From NCBI RefSeq assembly GCF_040530035.1, contig NZ_JBEWCD010000001.1, positions 1,984,001 to 2,048,000 of the forward strand: a stretch of DNA of 64,000 bases, written 5' to 3'. The translations under genes were made by a program, and so were the position numbers. Below, piece after piece: positions 41,696 through 50,245 of the stretch; the stretch's first letter is position 1, and every line of letters starts with the position of its first letter. The notes beneath the pieces were generated by a model. The model was not told where the DNA came from and searched no databases. It saw only the letters and a list, made by a program, of their open reading frames with translations. This DNA comes from Roseibium sp. HPY-6. Lineage in GTDB: Bacteria > Pseudomonadota > Alphaproteobacteria > Rhizobiales > Stappiaceae.

Positions 41696-43036
41696 CTACC
41701 TGCCATAGACCAGATCGGGTAGCCAAAGCGCAATCTGCGGGAAAGCCATCACGAGCGCCAGCGCCAGAACCATCACCAGGACGAATGGCGTGATCGAACC
41801 ATAGATGTCCCGCATTGTGATGTCCTTGGGCGCCATTGCCCGCATCAGGAAAAGGTTGTAGCCGAACGGCGGCGTCATGTAGGCAATCTGCGTGGTGATC
41901 GTATAGAGCACGCCGTACCAGATCAGGATGTCCGTGCGCGGCATGCCGAGGTCAAGTGTCGCGACCAGCGGCACGTAGAGCGGTGCCACGATCACCAGCA
42001 TCGCCGTGTCATCGAGAAACGTGCCCATGACCAGGAAAGACAGCTGCATCAGGATGAGGATCATCCAGGGCGACAGGCCAAGCTGGTCGGTAAAGAGGTT
42101 CTCGATCGCCTTGACAGCGCCAAGCCCATCGAAGACAGCGCCGAAGCCGAGAGCCGCCAGGATGATCCACATGAACATGCAGGAAATGCCGAGCGTGTTC
42201 TTCAAGCACAGAATGAGAATGTCCCAGGTCATCCGGCGGCGGACAATAGCGGCCAGCAAGGCCGTCAGTGCACCGATCGCGGAGCTTTCAACCAGACTTG
42301 TCCAGCCGTTCACGAAAGGCACCATCATCGTTGCGAAGATGACGATAGGCAGGATGCCGGCCAGCAGCAGCGTGTATTTCTGATCCTTGGAGGCTTCGCG
42401 TTCGTCTTCGGTTAGGGCCGGTCCGAGCTCGGGCTGAACGCGGCACCTGATCGCAATGTAGATGACGAACATGGCCGCCATCATCAGCCCCGGAACCGCG
42501 CCTGCCAGCCAGAGCTGGCCAACCGGAGCCCTGGCAATCATTGCGTAGAGAACCAGCACGACCGATGGCGGCACCAGGATCCCGAGCGACGACCCGGCCT
42601 GGATCACCCCCGTGACCATCCGCTTGTCGTATTTTCGTTTGAGCAGTTCCGGCAGCGCGATTGTTGCGCCAATCGCCATTCCAGCGACGGACAGGCCGTT
42701 CATGGCCGAGATCAGCACCATCAGGAGGATGGTGCCGATGGCCAATCCACCGTTCACCGGCCCCATCCAGACATGGAACATCTTGTAGAGGTCGTCGGCG
42801 ATCTTGGTCTCTGACAGGACATACCCCATGAAGATGAACATCGGCAGCGTCAGCAGCGGATACCACTTCATCAGCTTCATCGCCGCCGAGAAAGGAATGT
42901 CACCGCCGCCGGTTCCCCAAAGCAACAGCGCGGCAATGGAGGCGATACCACCGATGGCACCGAAGACCCGTTGCCCCGTCAGGAGCATCAGCATCATCGA
43001 CGAAAACATCAGAAGAGCGATCATCTCATACGACAT
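41696..43036 (-). CDS. dctM: TRAP transporter large permease (DctM)
   Basis: A 446-residue membrane protein with 12 or so helices, the MTPPFGYNLFLMRAMAP segment near the C-terminus and the GVIQAGSSLGILVPPSVVLVLY motif characteristic of DctM. It couples sodium gradient to uptake. It overlaps the DctQ gene by 1 nt, and a Tat-dependent binding protein gene follows 122 bp downstream. Confidence 0.95.
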   Translation of the reverse strand: MSYEMIALLMFSSMMLMLLTGQRVFGAIGGIASIAALLLWGTGGGDIPFSAAMKLMKWYPLLTLPMFIFMGYVLSETKIADDLYKMFHVWMGPVNGGLAIGTILLMVLISAMNGLSVAGMAIGATIALPELLKRKYDKRMVTGVIQAGSSLGILVPPSVVLVLYAMIARAPVGQLWLAGAVPGLMMAAMFVIYIAIRCRVQPELGPALTEDEREASKDQKYTLLLAGILPIVIFATMMVPFVNGWTSLVESSAIGALTALLAAIVRRRMTWDILILCLKNTLGISCMFMWIILAALGFGAVFDGLGAVKAIENLFTDQLGLSPWMILILMQLSFLVMGTFLDDTAMLVIVAPLYVPLVATLDLGMPRTDILIWYGVLYTITTQIAYMTPPFGYNLFLMRAMAPKDITMRDIYGSITPFVLVMVLALALVMAFPQIALWLPDLVYGR

Positions 43037-43632
43037 CAGATCGTCTCTCCCTTGATCCGGGCAATGTCTTTCAAAAGCTCAGCAAGGACCTGCAAAAGCA
43101 TCAGGAAAAATCCAAGGATCATGATCAGCTTCACGGGCCAGAGATAGGGGCGCCAGGCCGTCGGACTGCGCTCGATAAACCCGAGTTTTTCCTGCGCGGC
43201 CGCCGGGCCACCGGTCAAGAAGGCTCCGATCAGCTCCAGGTAGAACTGGAAGGGTTCCTTGCCGAAATAGCCAAGTGAATAGGCAAAGGAATTCAGCGCC
43301 CCATAGATGAGAACGCAAAGGTAGAACACCAGCAGGAGTACGGTGAAAGCATCAAACCAGGCTTTCTTTTTCACGCTCCACTCGGCGTAGAAGAGATCCA
43401 TGCGCACGTTGGATCCCAATTGGATCGAATAGGGTCCACCGAGGACATAATAGGCGACCATCGCGAACTGAGCGACTTCAAGTGTCCAGAGCGAAGGATT
43501 GAAGAAGGTTTTGGATATCGACGACCAAAGCAGGATGCCTGCCATGACGAAGACGCCCCACATGATGACCTTTCCAAGGCCGCGGTTGAAACTGTCAACG
43601 ATGCGCACATAAATCCGCGCGGCCTTAAGCAT
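43036..43632 (-). CDS. dctQ: TRAP transporter small permease (DctQ)
   Basis: A 198-residue four-helix membrane protein with the FNPSLWTLEVAQFAMVAYYVLGGPYS motif region and GSNVRMDLFY that mark DctQ. ATG 43632 has GGGAGG about 6 nt upstream; an in-frame ATG at 43659 would add nine residues. The start lies within the last codons of the upstream amidohydrolase-like gene, so translation is coupled. Confidence 0.93.
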   Translation of the reverse strand: MLKAARIYVRIVDSFNRGLGKVIMWGVFVMAGILLWSSISKTFFNPSLWTLEVAQFAMVAYYVLGGPYSIQLGSNVRMDLFYAEWSVKKKAWFDAFTVLLLVFYLCVLIYGALNSFAYSLGYFGKEPFQFYLELIGAFLTGGPAAAQEKLGFIERSPTAWRPYLWPVKLIMILGFFLMLLQVLAELLKDIARIKGETI

Positions 43633-44434
43633 CAGCGCCTCCCGCCGCGGCTTCGCCACGTGCCGAATTGCCGGCCTGCATGGCCTTTTGCAGGAGCGGC
43701 GCCAGCAGACCTGCCCATCGTTCTTCTTCTTCCGGTGTGGTTATCTCGTCATTGCGGATTTCGACCATGAGGCACGGCAGCTTTCGGTTTTCACCGTGCC
43801 GGCTGAGTGTGTAGTAAACGCCGTCAGAGGGGGAATAGGGTTCGTTGTCTCCCACTGTCAGGCTTCCGAGCTCCTTGAGATCTACAAGAACCTGTTCGGC
43901 AAGCCGTCTGTCCCTGTCCGAAATCAGGCCGATCTCCCAAGGCCGGTTTTGTCCCTTGTAAACGGGTGTATAGGAGTGAATGGAGACAACCGCGGTTGGC
44001 AACCCGCGGCCTTCCCGCTCGCTGATCACCTGGTCGATCGCATCATGAAAAGGGCGATGCACCAGATTGAGACGATAAGATCTCTCGTCATCAGAGAGGT
44101 TCTTGTTTCCTGAAATCTCGGTGGTTTCGCTCAAGGAGGGGATCAGGTCTCCTCTGTCCTCTTCGCGGTTGCAGTCGATGATCAACCGCGAAATCGTGGT
44201 GTGAACCAACGGGGAATCGAGACGCTCGGACAGGCCCTTGGCAACACCGAGCGCGCCTGGATCCCACGAGATATGCGCGCGTTTCTCAGCATCTGTAATG
44301 CCCAGACACTGATCGTAGGGCGGTGGAAAAAAATTGGAAGCGTGGTCGCAGACGAAGACGAAAGGTCCCGTCCCCCGTGAATTTGCAATCGCGACAGCCC
44401 CGGCGAATTCGCCGTTTTGAGGGCTTGCTCCCAT
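43625..44434 (-). CDS. N-formylglutamate amidohydrolase-like protein
   Basis: A 269-residue zinc-amidohydrolase-like protein of the HutG/FGase family. Key segments are FVFVCDHASNFFP (metal-binding D/H), IDCNREEDRGDLIPSLSETT, HRPFHDAID, VSIHSYTPVYKG and VEIRNDEIT. Start ATG 44434 has AAGGGG 6 nt upstream; a longer frame to 44656 would run through the operator at 44468-44483. No other histidine-degradation genes are near, so it may hydrolyse a gamma-glutamyl or N-acyl amide made by the ligase in the same operon (inference). First gene of the operon. Confidence 0.85.
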   Translation of the reverse strand: MGASPQNGEFAGAVAIANSRGTGPFVFVCDHASNFFPPPYDQCLGITDAEKRAHISWDPGALGVAKGLSERLDSPLVHTTISRLIIDCNREEDRGDLIPSLSETTEISGNKNLSDDERSYRLNLVHRPFHDAIDQVISEREGRGLPTAVVSIHSYTPVYKGQNRPWEIGLISDRDRRLAEQVLVDLKELGSLTVGDNEPYSPSDGVYYTLSRHGENRKLPCLMVEIRNDEITTPEEEERWAGLLAPLLQKAMQAGNSARGEAAAGGADA

Positions 44435-44467
44435 GCTTGTTCCCCTTGAAGTGCCAACACAGCACTT

Positions 44468-44521
44468 TGTAATGTTTATTACAGGATTGCTGATTGAGTT
44501 GAGTTCTGTAATATTTGATAC
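44468..44521. promoter_or_regulatory. Pair of TGTAAT-N4-ATTACA-type operators for the RpiR regulator
   Basis: A perfect repeat TGTAAT-GTTT-ATTACA at 44468-44483 and a second half-conserved copy, TGTAAT-ATTT-GATAC, at 44507-44521 lie in the divergent gap between the amidohydrolase operon and the RpiR gene. HexR, an RpiR-family protein, recognises TGTAAT-N3-ATTACA-like sites, so this is a convincing family-type operator. Confidence 0.65.
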
Positions 44522-44542
44522 GCAGATCGATGCCGCTGTCAA

Positions 44543-45451
44543 ATGAAAATAAGACGACAGGGACACAAGCAGGCAAAACCAATGGAACGCCCACTTCTGG
44601 AAGATATTCGCGACCGCCTCGACGAATTCACAAGCACGGAAAAAAAAGCAGCGCATGCCCTGATGGCGAATTATCCGGTTCAGGGTCTGGGCACGGTGGC
44701 GCAGTTTGCCGAAGCCGCCGGGGTGAGTTCTCCGACGATCCTTCGATTTGTCGGACGGCTCGGGTTTCCGGGCTTTTCAGAGTTTCAGAAAAAACTGAGA
44801 AATGAACTGGAAAGCCAGCTGAACTCGCCACTGGCTCGAAGCACGACGCTTGGCGAACAGACCAGTGGCGATCCGCATGTCAGCCAGTTGCTGGAAAACG
44901 TCCGGGAGACTTTTGAGCATCTTCCCAAGGGCGAACTTGACGGATTGATCCGCCTCTTGTCGGACGAGAAGAAGACCGTTCACCTGATCGGTGGACGCTT
45001 TACCGACGGGCTTGCGAGGTACATGGCAGCGCATCTGCGTATTGTACGTTCCGGTGTGAATCACATCGCCGGGCAACAGGGCAACTGGCTGGATCAGCTG
45101 TTGGCCATCGGCCCCAAGGACGTTGTTCTTGTGTTCGATATTCGCCGCTACCAGACGGAAATCATCCAGTTTGCCGAAGCTGCCGGAAAACAGGGAGCAA
45201 CGGTGGCCCTGGTTACCGACAGCTGGATGTCGCCTGTCGGCCGCATCGCAAGCTTTGTTCTTCCGGCAAGAGTAGCGGTTCCCTCGCCCTGGGATTCGTC
45301 CCTTGCGCTGATGGCCATTGCCGAAGTCCTGATCGCTGGAGTGACCCGCCAGAACCAGAAACATGCGCAGGAACGGATGCGTGCGTTGGAAGCGCTGCGG
45401 AATGAGATCGACCCCACCACGGAAGGGCGCACGAACGGGCCGGATATCTGA
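44543..45451 (+). CDS. MurR/RpiR family transcriptional regulator
   Basis: A 302-residue regulator with an HTH_6 domain (LGTVAQFAEAAGVSSPTILRFVGRLGF, about 48-74) and a SIS domain (about 125-265, with VHLIGGRFTDGLARYMAAHL and VFDIRRYQTEII). An ATG at 44582 with a nearer GCAGG site could be the true start, which would give 289 residues. It is divergent from the amidohydrolase/TRAP/ligase operon and its probable regulator, with palindromic operators between them. Confidence 0.88.
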   Translation: MKIRRQGHKQAKPMERPLLEDIRDRLDEFTSTEKKAAHALMANYPVQGLGTVAQFAEAAGVSSPTILRFVGRLGFPGFSEFQKKLRNELESQLNSPLARSTTLGEQTSGDPHVSQLLENVRETFEHLPKGELDGLIRLLSDEKKTVHLIGGRFTDGLARYMAAHLRIVRSGVNHIAGQQGNWLDQLLAIGPKDVVLVFDIRRYQTEIIQFAEAAGKQGATVALVTDSWMSPVGRIASFVLPARVAVPSPWDSSLALMAIAEVLIAGVTRQNQKHAQERMRALEALRNEIDPTTEGRTNGPDI

Positions 45452-45468
45452 TCATTGCGCGCGATTTG

Positions 45469-46407
45469 TCATACGTGACGTAAATCGCCCGGAGAATTAC
45501 CGTAAACGGTTCGGTAGTTGGAATAAAACTGGCTCGTCGACGAAAACCCCGCTTGAAAGGCCGCTTCCGACACGGAGACGTCTGACGACAGCAAAAGCTC
45601 CCGGGCCCTGATGAGGCGCATGCGGACTGTGAACTGTTTGAGCGTGATGCCGAGATATCTTCTGAATAGGTTTGACGCGTAATTCGCGTTGAGGCCTGTC
45701 GCCTCGGCAATGTCACGAGTCGTCAGTTGGCCGGAGATATTCTGGATCACAGTCTCGATCATGCTCACGACATGTTCTGTCGGTCCGGCACGCACTTCCT
45801 TATTTGCCAAGGGCGTTTGAGGGGATCTGAGATCCTCCAGTGCGTCTCTCAATGCGAGGCGGCGCATCAATGCCTGCAGTTCGATTGTAAGACATTCAAA
45901 TCGCAGCAGATTGCGGGACTCGTAATCGCCGAACCATCGGCTGATCATGCGCATATCGACAAGGTCTTCAGGCACTGTCAGAAAAGCCCCGGCAAGCAAT
46001 GCGCGCTGGACGTGACCAACACCACGCAATGACAGAAAGACATCCAGCGGAAAATACATGTTCGTGAGCTCGTAGGTGTCCTTGTCGTCGGGGCTGAGCT
46101 CGAGCGTCTGATGGGGGATCCCGGCCCAGAAGAAACAAAGACGCCCCTTGGGAAGCACCACCTTGTCCGCTTCGAACTGATAGGTCATCGATCCGCCGAC
46201 GAGCCAGTTGAATTCGATGTGGCCATGCCAGTCGATCGGATGGGTAACCGGTACGAATCGGCGCATGGCGAATTGCCCGAACACCACGGGCTTGCCATCA
46301 ACATATGTTGCGCGGTCGCTGTCATCAGGACCGAAAACCGACTGTCCGTCCAAATCGGGCATTTCTGTAAAATCCGGACTATTTTCTTTGATTTCAGGAT
46401 ATCTCAA
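45469..46407 (-). CDS. AraC family transcriptional regulator
   Basis: A 312-residue regulator: N-terminal cupin sensor domain (about 40-150, HGHIEFNWLVGGSMTY and PHQTLELSPDD) and C-terminal double helix-turn-helix (about 220-310, TTRDIAEATGLNANYASNLFRRYLG and SVSEAAFQAGFSSTSQFYSNYRTVYG). It resembles MelR/YesN-like activators of sugar utilisation and is divergent from the GH4 alpha-galactosidase gene with a 47-bp gap, so it is likely its regulator. Confidence 0.88.
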   Translation of the reverse strand: MRYPEIKENSPDFTEMPDLDGQSVFGPDDSDRATYVDGKPVVFGQFAMRRFVPVTHPIDWHGHIEFNWLVGGSMTYQFEADKVVLPKGRLCFFWAGIPHQTLELSPDDKDTYELTNMYFPLDVFLSLRGVGHVQRALLAGAFLTVPEDLVDMRMISRWFGDYESRNLLRFECLTIELQALMRRLALRDALEDLRSPQTPLANKEVRAGPTEHVVSMIETVIQNISGQLTTRDIAEATGLNANYASNLFRRYLGITLKQFTVRMRLIRARELLLSSDVSVSEAAFQAGFSSTSQFYSNYRTVYGNSPGDLRHV

Positions 46408-46454
46408 TCAATCGCGAAAGTGCAGTCTGATTTCAGCAACCGAAGGAAGATGCC

Positions 46455-47822
46455 ATGCCTCATACAACCAAGATTACGTTTATCGGCGCCGGTTCCACAG
46501 TCTTCGCCAAGAACATTATTGGTGACTGCCTTTTGCGCCCGGCACTTGCAAACGCGCACTTTGCCCTCATGGACATCAATGCGGAGCGGCTGCGCGAATC
46601 CGAACAGGTTGTTTCCAAGATGATCACTTCTCTTGGAACAAAAGCGACCGTATCCTGTCACGCCAATCAGAGAGAAGCGCTCGAAAATTCGGATTTTGTC
46701 GTCGTTGCCTTCCAGATCGGCGGTTACAAGCCGTGCACGGTCACAGATTTCGAAATCCCGAAAAAGTTCGGTTTGCGCCAGACGATTGCAGATACGCTCG
46801 GCATTGGCGGCATCATGCGCGGTCTGCGCACCGTCCCGCATTTGTGGAGCATCTGTGAGGACATGCTGGCGGTTTGTCCAGATGCGCTCATGCTGCAGCA
46901 TGTGAATCCGATGGCGATCAACACGTGGGCGATAAGCGAAAAATACCCGGCGATCAAACAGGTGGGCCTGTGTCATTCCGTTCCACTCACTGCAGTGGAG
47001 CTGGCAGAGGACCTCGGCATCGACCCGAGCAGATTGAGCTACAAGGTCGGCGGCATCAATCACATGGCCTTCTACCTGCACCTGCATGAAAAACAGGATG
47101 ACGGCACGCTTCGCGATCTTTATCCGGTTCTGAAGCAGCGTGATCTCGAAGGGAAAATCTCAAAGGCCTCGAACTGGAACCCGCGCTGTCCAAATCTTGT
47201 CCGATACGAAGTCATGCACAAACTCGGCTATTTCGTCACCGAAAGCTCCGAGCACTTCGCAGAATATGTACCCTGGTTCATCAAGTCGGGACGCGACGAT
47301 CTCATCAAGCGCTTTTCCATTCCGCTGGATGAATATCCAAAACGCTGCGAAGAGCAATTAATCGACTGGAAAGAGCAGGCCAGGGTCTTTCTCGGTCCTG
47401 AAGCCATCGACGTCAAACTGTCCCTCGAATACGCATCTCAGATCATGAATGCGATCGCCACGGGAGTGCCGGCGACCATCTATGGAAACACACCGAACCA
47501 CGGACTGATCGACGCGCTTCCGCGGGGCTGTGCCGTTGAGGTTCCGTGTCTTGTTGACGGGAACGGCGTGCAGCCGACCCGCGTCGAAAACATTCCGCCA
47601 CAGCTGACTGCATTGATGAGAACCAATGTGTCCGTTCAGGAGTTGACGGTGCGCGCCTTGATCGATGAAGCGCCCGAACACGTCTACCATGCCGCGATGC
47701 TGGATCCGCATACCGCCGCTGAGCTTGATCTGGACCAGATCTGCGCGCTGGTTGACGAATTGATAGCGGAGCACGCGGACTGGCTTCCCTCCTGGCTCCA
47801 GGGCCAGAGAAAAGCGGCCTGA
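46455..47822 (+). CDS. melA: GH4 alpha-galactosidase (MelA-like)
   Basis: A 455-residue NAD- and Mn-dependent GH4 glycosidase. Features: the dinucleotide-binding FIGAGSTVFAKNIIGD strand at 9-24, the substrate loop HVNPMAINTW, the metal-ligand GLCHSVPLTAVE (cysteine and histidine) and GGINHMAFYL. Family enzymes cleave alpha-galactosides such as melibiose by a redox mechanism. No sugar transporter gene is adjacent, which is unusual for a catabolic locus. It is controlled probably by the divergent AraC gene. 6-phospho-glycosidases are close relatives, so substrate is not certain. Confidence 0.88.
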   Translation: MPHTTKITFIGAGSTVFAKNIIGDCLLRPALANAHFALMDINAERLRESEQVVSKMITSLGTKATVSCHANQREALENSDFVVVAFQIGGYKPCTVTDFEIPKKFGLRQTIADTLGIGGIMRGLRTVPHLWSICEDMLAVCPDALMLQHVNPMAINTWAISEKYPAIKQVGLCHSVPLTAVELAEDLGIDPSRLSYKVGGINHMAFYLHLHEKQDDGTLRDLYPVLKQRDLEGKISKASNWNPRCPNLVRYEVMHKLGYFVTESSEHFAEYVPWFIKSGRDDLIKRFSIPLDEYPKRCEEQLIDWKEQARVFLGPEAIDVKLSLEYASQIMNAIATGVPATIYGNTPNHGLIDALPRGCAVEVPCLVDGNGVQPTRVENIPPQLTALMRTNVSVQELTVRALIDEAPEHVYHAAMLDPHTAAELDLDQICALVDELIAEHADWLPSWLQGQRKAA

Positions 47823-48201
47823 ACCGTTGCGCTTCAGGAGACCAAAATAAGCGGCTGCCACGCGACATCGGGTGGTGGCCGCTGACTGCCGCATAACTTG
47901 AACGCAAATCGCACGACCCAAGGCTCGCACATTGCGCCTGTGCTCCCGGCTACGAGCCGTCAGGCTAGCCAGTTTTGACGAATCTATTTACTGTTAAAGC
48001 ACGGACACAGACCGGTCAAAATGCTGGGTCTGCCCCTGTTTGGGCGAGTGAAACAAAGGAAACTGTAGTGCGTATCCGAAGATCAGCAGAACGGTCGTAG
48101 ACAGACGCGCTAACACGGGACGGCCTGACATCTCCGCCGAAAGCAATCTTGAAGCTCCCGCATTCCGCCCGGTCATACGGTCGACACCCCGCGCCTTCAT
48201 T
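47823..48201. other. Intergenic region before the phosphatase/kinase cluster
   Basis: 379 bp. An imperfect hairpin (GCGGCTGCCAC with GTGGTGGCCGC) lies at about 47850-47883. From about 48052 to 48201 a frame in phase with the NUDIX gene stays open and looks coding near its end (RSTPRAFIL) but has no ATG, GTG or TTG. Nothing else is supported. Confidence 0.4.
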
Positions 48202-48618
48202 TTGAAAGAACAGCGGCTGCTTGTTCAGGAAAAACATCATCCGCTGAAAGGTCATTATTTCACTCTTCCGGGCGGCAAACAGGACCCAGGCGAATCGCTG
48301 GTAGAGACGCTTCTCCGCGAGTGCCACGAAGAAATCGGCGCCGAGGTATCCGTCGGCCAATTGCTTCATATTGCCGAAGTCTACAGGCACAAAACCGATC
48401 CGCCCGAGCGGCAGCATCAGCTCGATTTCGTTTTCGAATGCTCCGTTCCTGAAGACTACGAACCTGTTCTCGGCGCCAAGCCCGATCCCCATCAGACGGC
48501 AACTTGCTGGATCACGCTGGAAAACGCTCAACAGCTTCGTCCGGCCTATGTCACAAAACTGTTTTCACTTGGATGTAGGGCGAACCGCGAAGTCTATCTC
48601 GGACCCTTTGATGACTAA
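48202..48618 (+). CDS. NUDIX hydrolase
   Basis: A 138-residue NUDIX protein with the full box GGKQDPGESLVETLLRECHEEIGAE (25-49), where the REC-HEE-G residues bind metal. It hydrolyses a nucleoside-diphosphate-linked compound. The listed TTG start cuts off the first beta strand: in-frame codons before it (RSTPRAFIL) look like family sequence, yet no conventional start exists upstream, so the true start is unsure. It opens the seven-gene overlapping cluster; the next gene starts inside its last codons. Confidence 0.8.
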   Translation: MKEQRLLVQEKHHPLKGHYFTLPGGKQDPGESLVETLLRECHEEIGAEVSVGQLLHIAEVYRHKTDPPERQHQLDFVFECSVPEDYEPVLGAKPDPHQTATCWITLENAQQLRPAYVTKLFSLGCRANREVYLGPFDD

Positions 48619-50245
48619 CCTGCCGAAGACACTACGGGAAAATCTCCATTTTCTGTGCGCGGAGATTGACGGTCAATTGCTGCAGCTCGAAGCCTTCTTC
48701 AAGGACCCCACGACTGCGCGCGCAAGACGGATCCTGGACCGGGCGGGTTACGCGCATAATCTGAAGACACGCATTCATTCCGCCTGTGTCCGGCAATTGG
48801 CAAATACGCGCCAAAGCAACAGGAAGCATCTGACGCTGCGCAGTCTGGAGTTCATTGCAACCGATCTGCAGCGCCTTGCCAATCTCGCGCGTCAATCGCT
48901 GCGTCATGTGGAGCGGATCGATACATTCGAAACGCTTCTTCCGGCTCGTTATCCGCCCCTTGTCAGATATGTCCGCAAGGGTGTCGGCAGGATCGAAGAG
49001 GCCTTTTTCGGCAACGTCAGCGAACAGGCCATAGAGATCGGCGAATTGCAGAAAAAGATCGAGGCCGACTACCGGAAGCTTTTCAAGAGCTACACCAAAG
49101 ACATGAGCAACCCGAAGCTGCGACCGGCAGATATCGCCAACAGTCTGCTGGTCGCCAGCGAGTTCCAGAGAATGGGAGATTCCCTGAATGCGATCAGCGA
49201 GGCAGTGATCTCGGCAAACATCGGTCAGGCGGTCAATCTGGAGCGTTATTTCGCCCTTCAAAGCCTGATGGCGGATCTTGAGGGAACTGGTGGCAATCTG
49301 AAAATCGAAACGATTGCCGAAACACGCTCGGGCAGCTCTATTTCAGCAATCAAGAACAAGCAAACAGAAGAAGTCGCCGCTGTTTTCAAAGATGGTGAAA
49401 AGAGCAAGGTCAAGGAAGAGCGCGAAGGCGTCAAAAGCTGGCACGAAATCTACCCCGGCCTCGCTCCGAAAATCCTTTCCTACGAGAAAAGAAATCAATC
49501 CGCTGCATTGTTGATTGAACACCTTCCCGGCCAGACTTTCGAGCAGGTCGTGCTTAACGAAGCAGAGGCCAGGTGCGACAAGGCTCTCGCATGCCTTTCG
49601 AAAACTCTGAAAGATGTCTGGAAACAGACAAAGACACGCAAACCGGCGGAATTGGGAAGCATGCAGCAGCTGATCAGCCGACTGGATGAAGTCCGCCGCG
49701 TGCACCCTGAATTCAAGGACGGCTCAATCAGGTTTTCCGGTGTCAAACTGCCGTCTCTTCAGAGTCTGATTGACGAGGCATCCGCGCGCGAAACAGCCGC
49801 ACCTGCCCCGTTCTCCGTATACATCCATGGCGATTTCAACGTGGACAACATCATTTACGACCCGGACGAAAATCGCGTGCACTTCATCGATCTGCACCGT
49901 TCCCGCTACATGGACTATGTTCAGGATGTGTCTGTTTTCATGGTGTCGAACTACCGCCTCCAGGTTCTCGACCGTGAAACACGCCAGAGGATCATGCGGG
50001 TCTCGCTGGCCTTTTGTAAATCCGCGAAATCCTTCGCCGGCAAGCAGGGGGACGATACGTTCGAGTATCGGCTGGCATTCGGCCTTGCGCGGTCATTTGC
50101 AAGTTCCACACGCTTCATATTCGACAAGCAACTTGCCCGTCGCATGTGGCTCAGAGCGCGGTATCTCCTCGAACAAGCCCTCGCCTGCCCACCCGGCGAG
50201 GAAGCAAGGTTCCGGCTGCCATTAAAGGAGATCTTCGTTGACTGA
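48611..50245 (+). CDS. PhoU-like domain fused to an APH-family kinase
   Basis: A 544-residue fusion. The N-terminal 230 residues are helical and PhoU-like, with FQRMGDSLNAISEA matching the E-R-x-x-D motif that binds metal clusters. After an acidic/lysine-rich linker comes a phosphotransferase domain with catalytic loop YIHGDFNVDNIIYD and metal-binding FIDLHRS. ATG 48611 overlaps the NUDIX stop by 8 nt. Such kinase-PhoU proteins occur with HprK-like kinases and ATP-grasp enzymes. The substrate may be a small molecule or a peptide modified by its partners. Confidence 0.82.
   Translation: MTNLPKTLRENLHFLCAEIDGQLLQLEAFFKDPTTARARRILDRAGYAHNLKTRIHSACVRQLANTRQSNRKHLTLRSLEFIATDLQRLANLARQSLRHVERIDTFETLLPARYPPLVRYVRKGVGRIEEAFFGNVSEQAIEIGELQKKIEADYRKLFKSYTKDMSNPKLRPADIANSLLVASEFQRMGDSLNAISEAVISANIGQAVNLERYFALQSLMADLEGTGGNLKIETIAETRSGSSISAIKNKQTEEVAAVFKDGEKSKVKEEREGVKSWHEIYPGLAPKILSYEKRNQSAALLIEHLPGQTFEQVVLNEAEARCDKALACLSKTLKDVWKQTKTRKPAELGSMQQLISRLDEVRRVHPEFKDGSIRFSGVKLPSLQSLIDEASARETAAPAPFSVYIHGDFNVDNIIYDPDENRVHFIDLHRSRYMDYVQDVSVFMVSNYRLQVLDRETRQRIMRVSLAFCKSAKSFAGKQGDDTFEYRLAFGLARSFASSTRFIFDKQLARRMWLRARYLLEQALACPPGEEARFRLPLKEIFVD

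Noticed and set aside
43625..44434. Histidine degradation (HutG) function
   Set aside because: No other hut genes are near, and the operon context is TRAP transport, ligase and dehydrogenases.
48371..48610. N-terminal extension of the PhoU-kinase protein
   Set aside because: The extra 80 codons lie inside the NUDIX gene in another frame; the ATG at 48611 gives the normal overlap.
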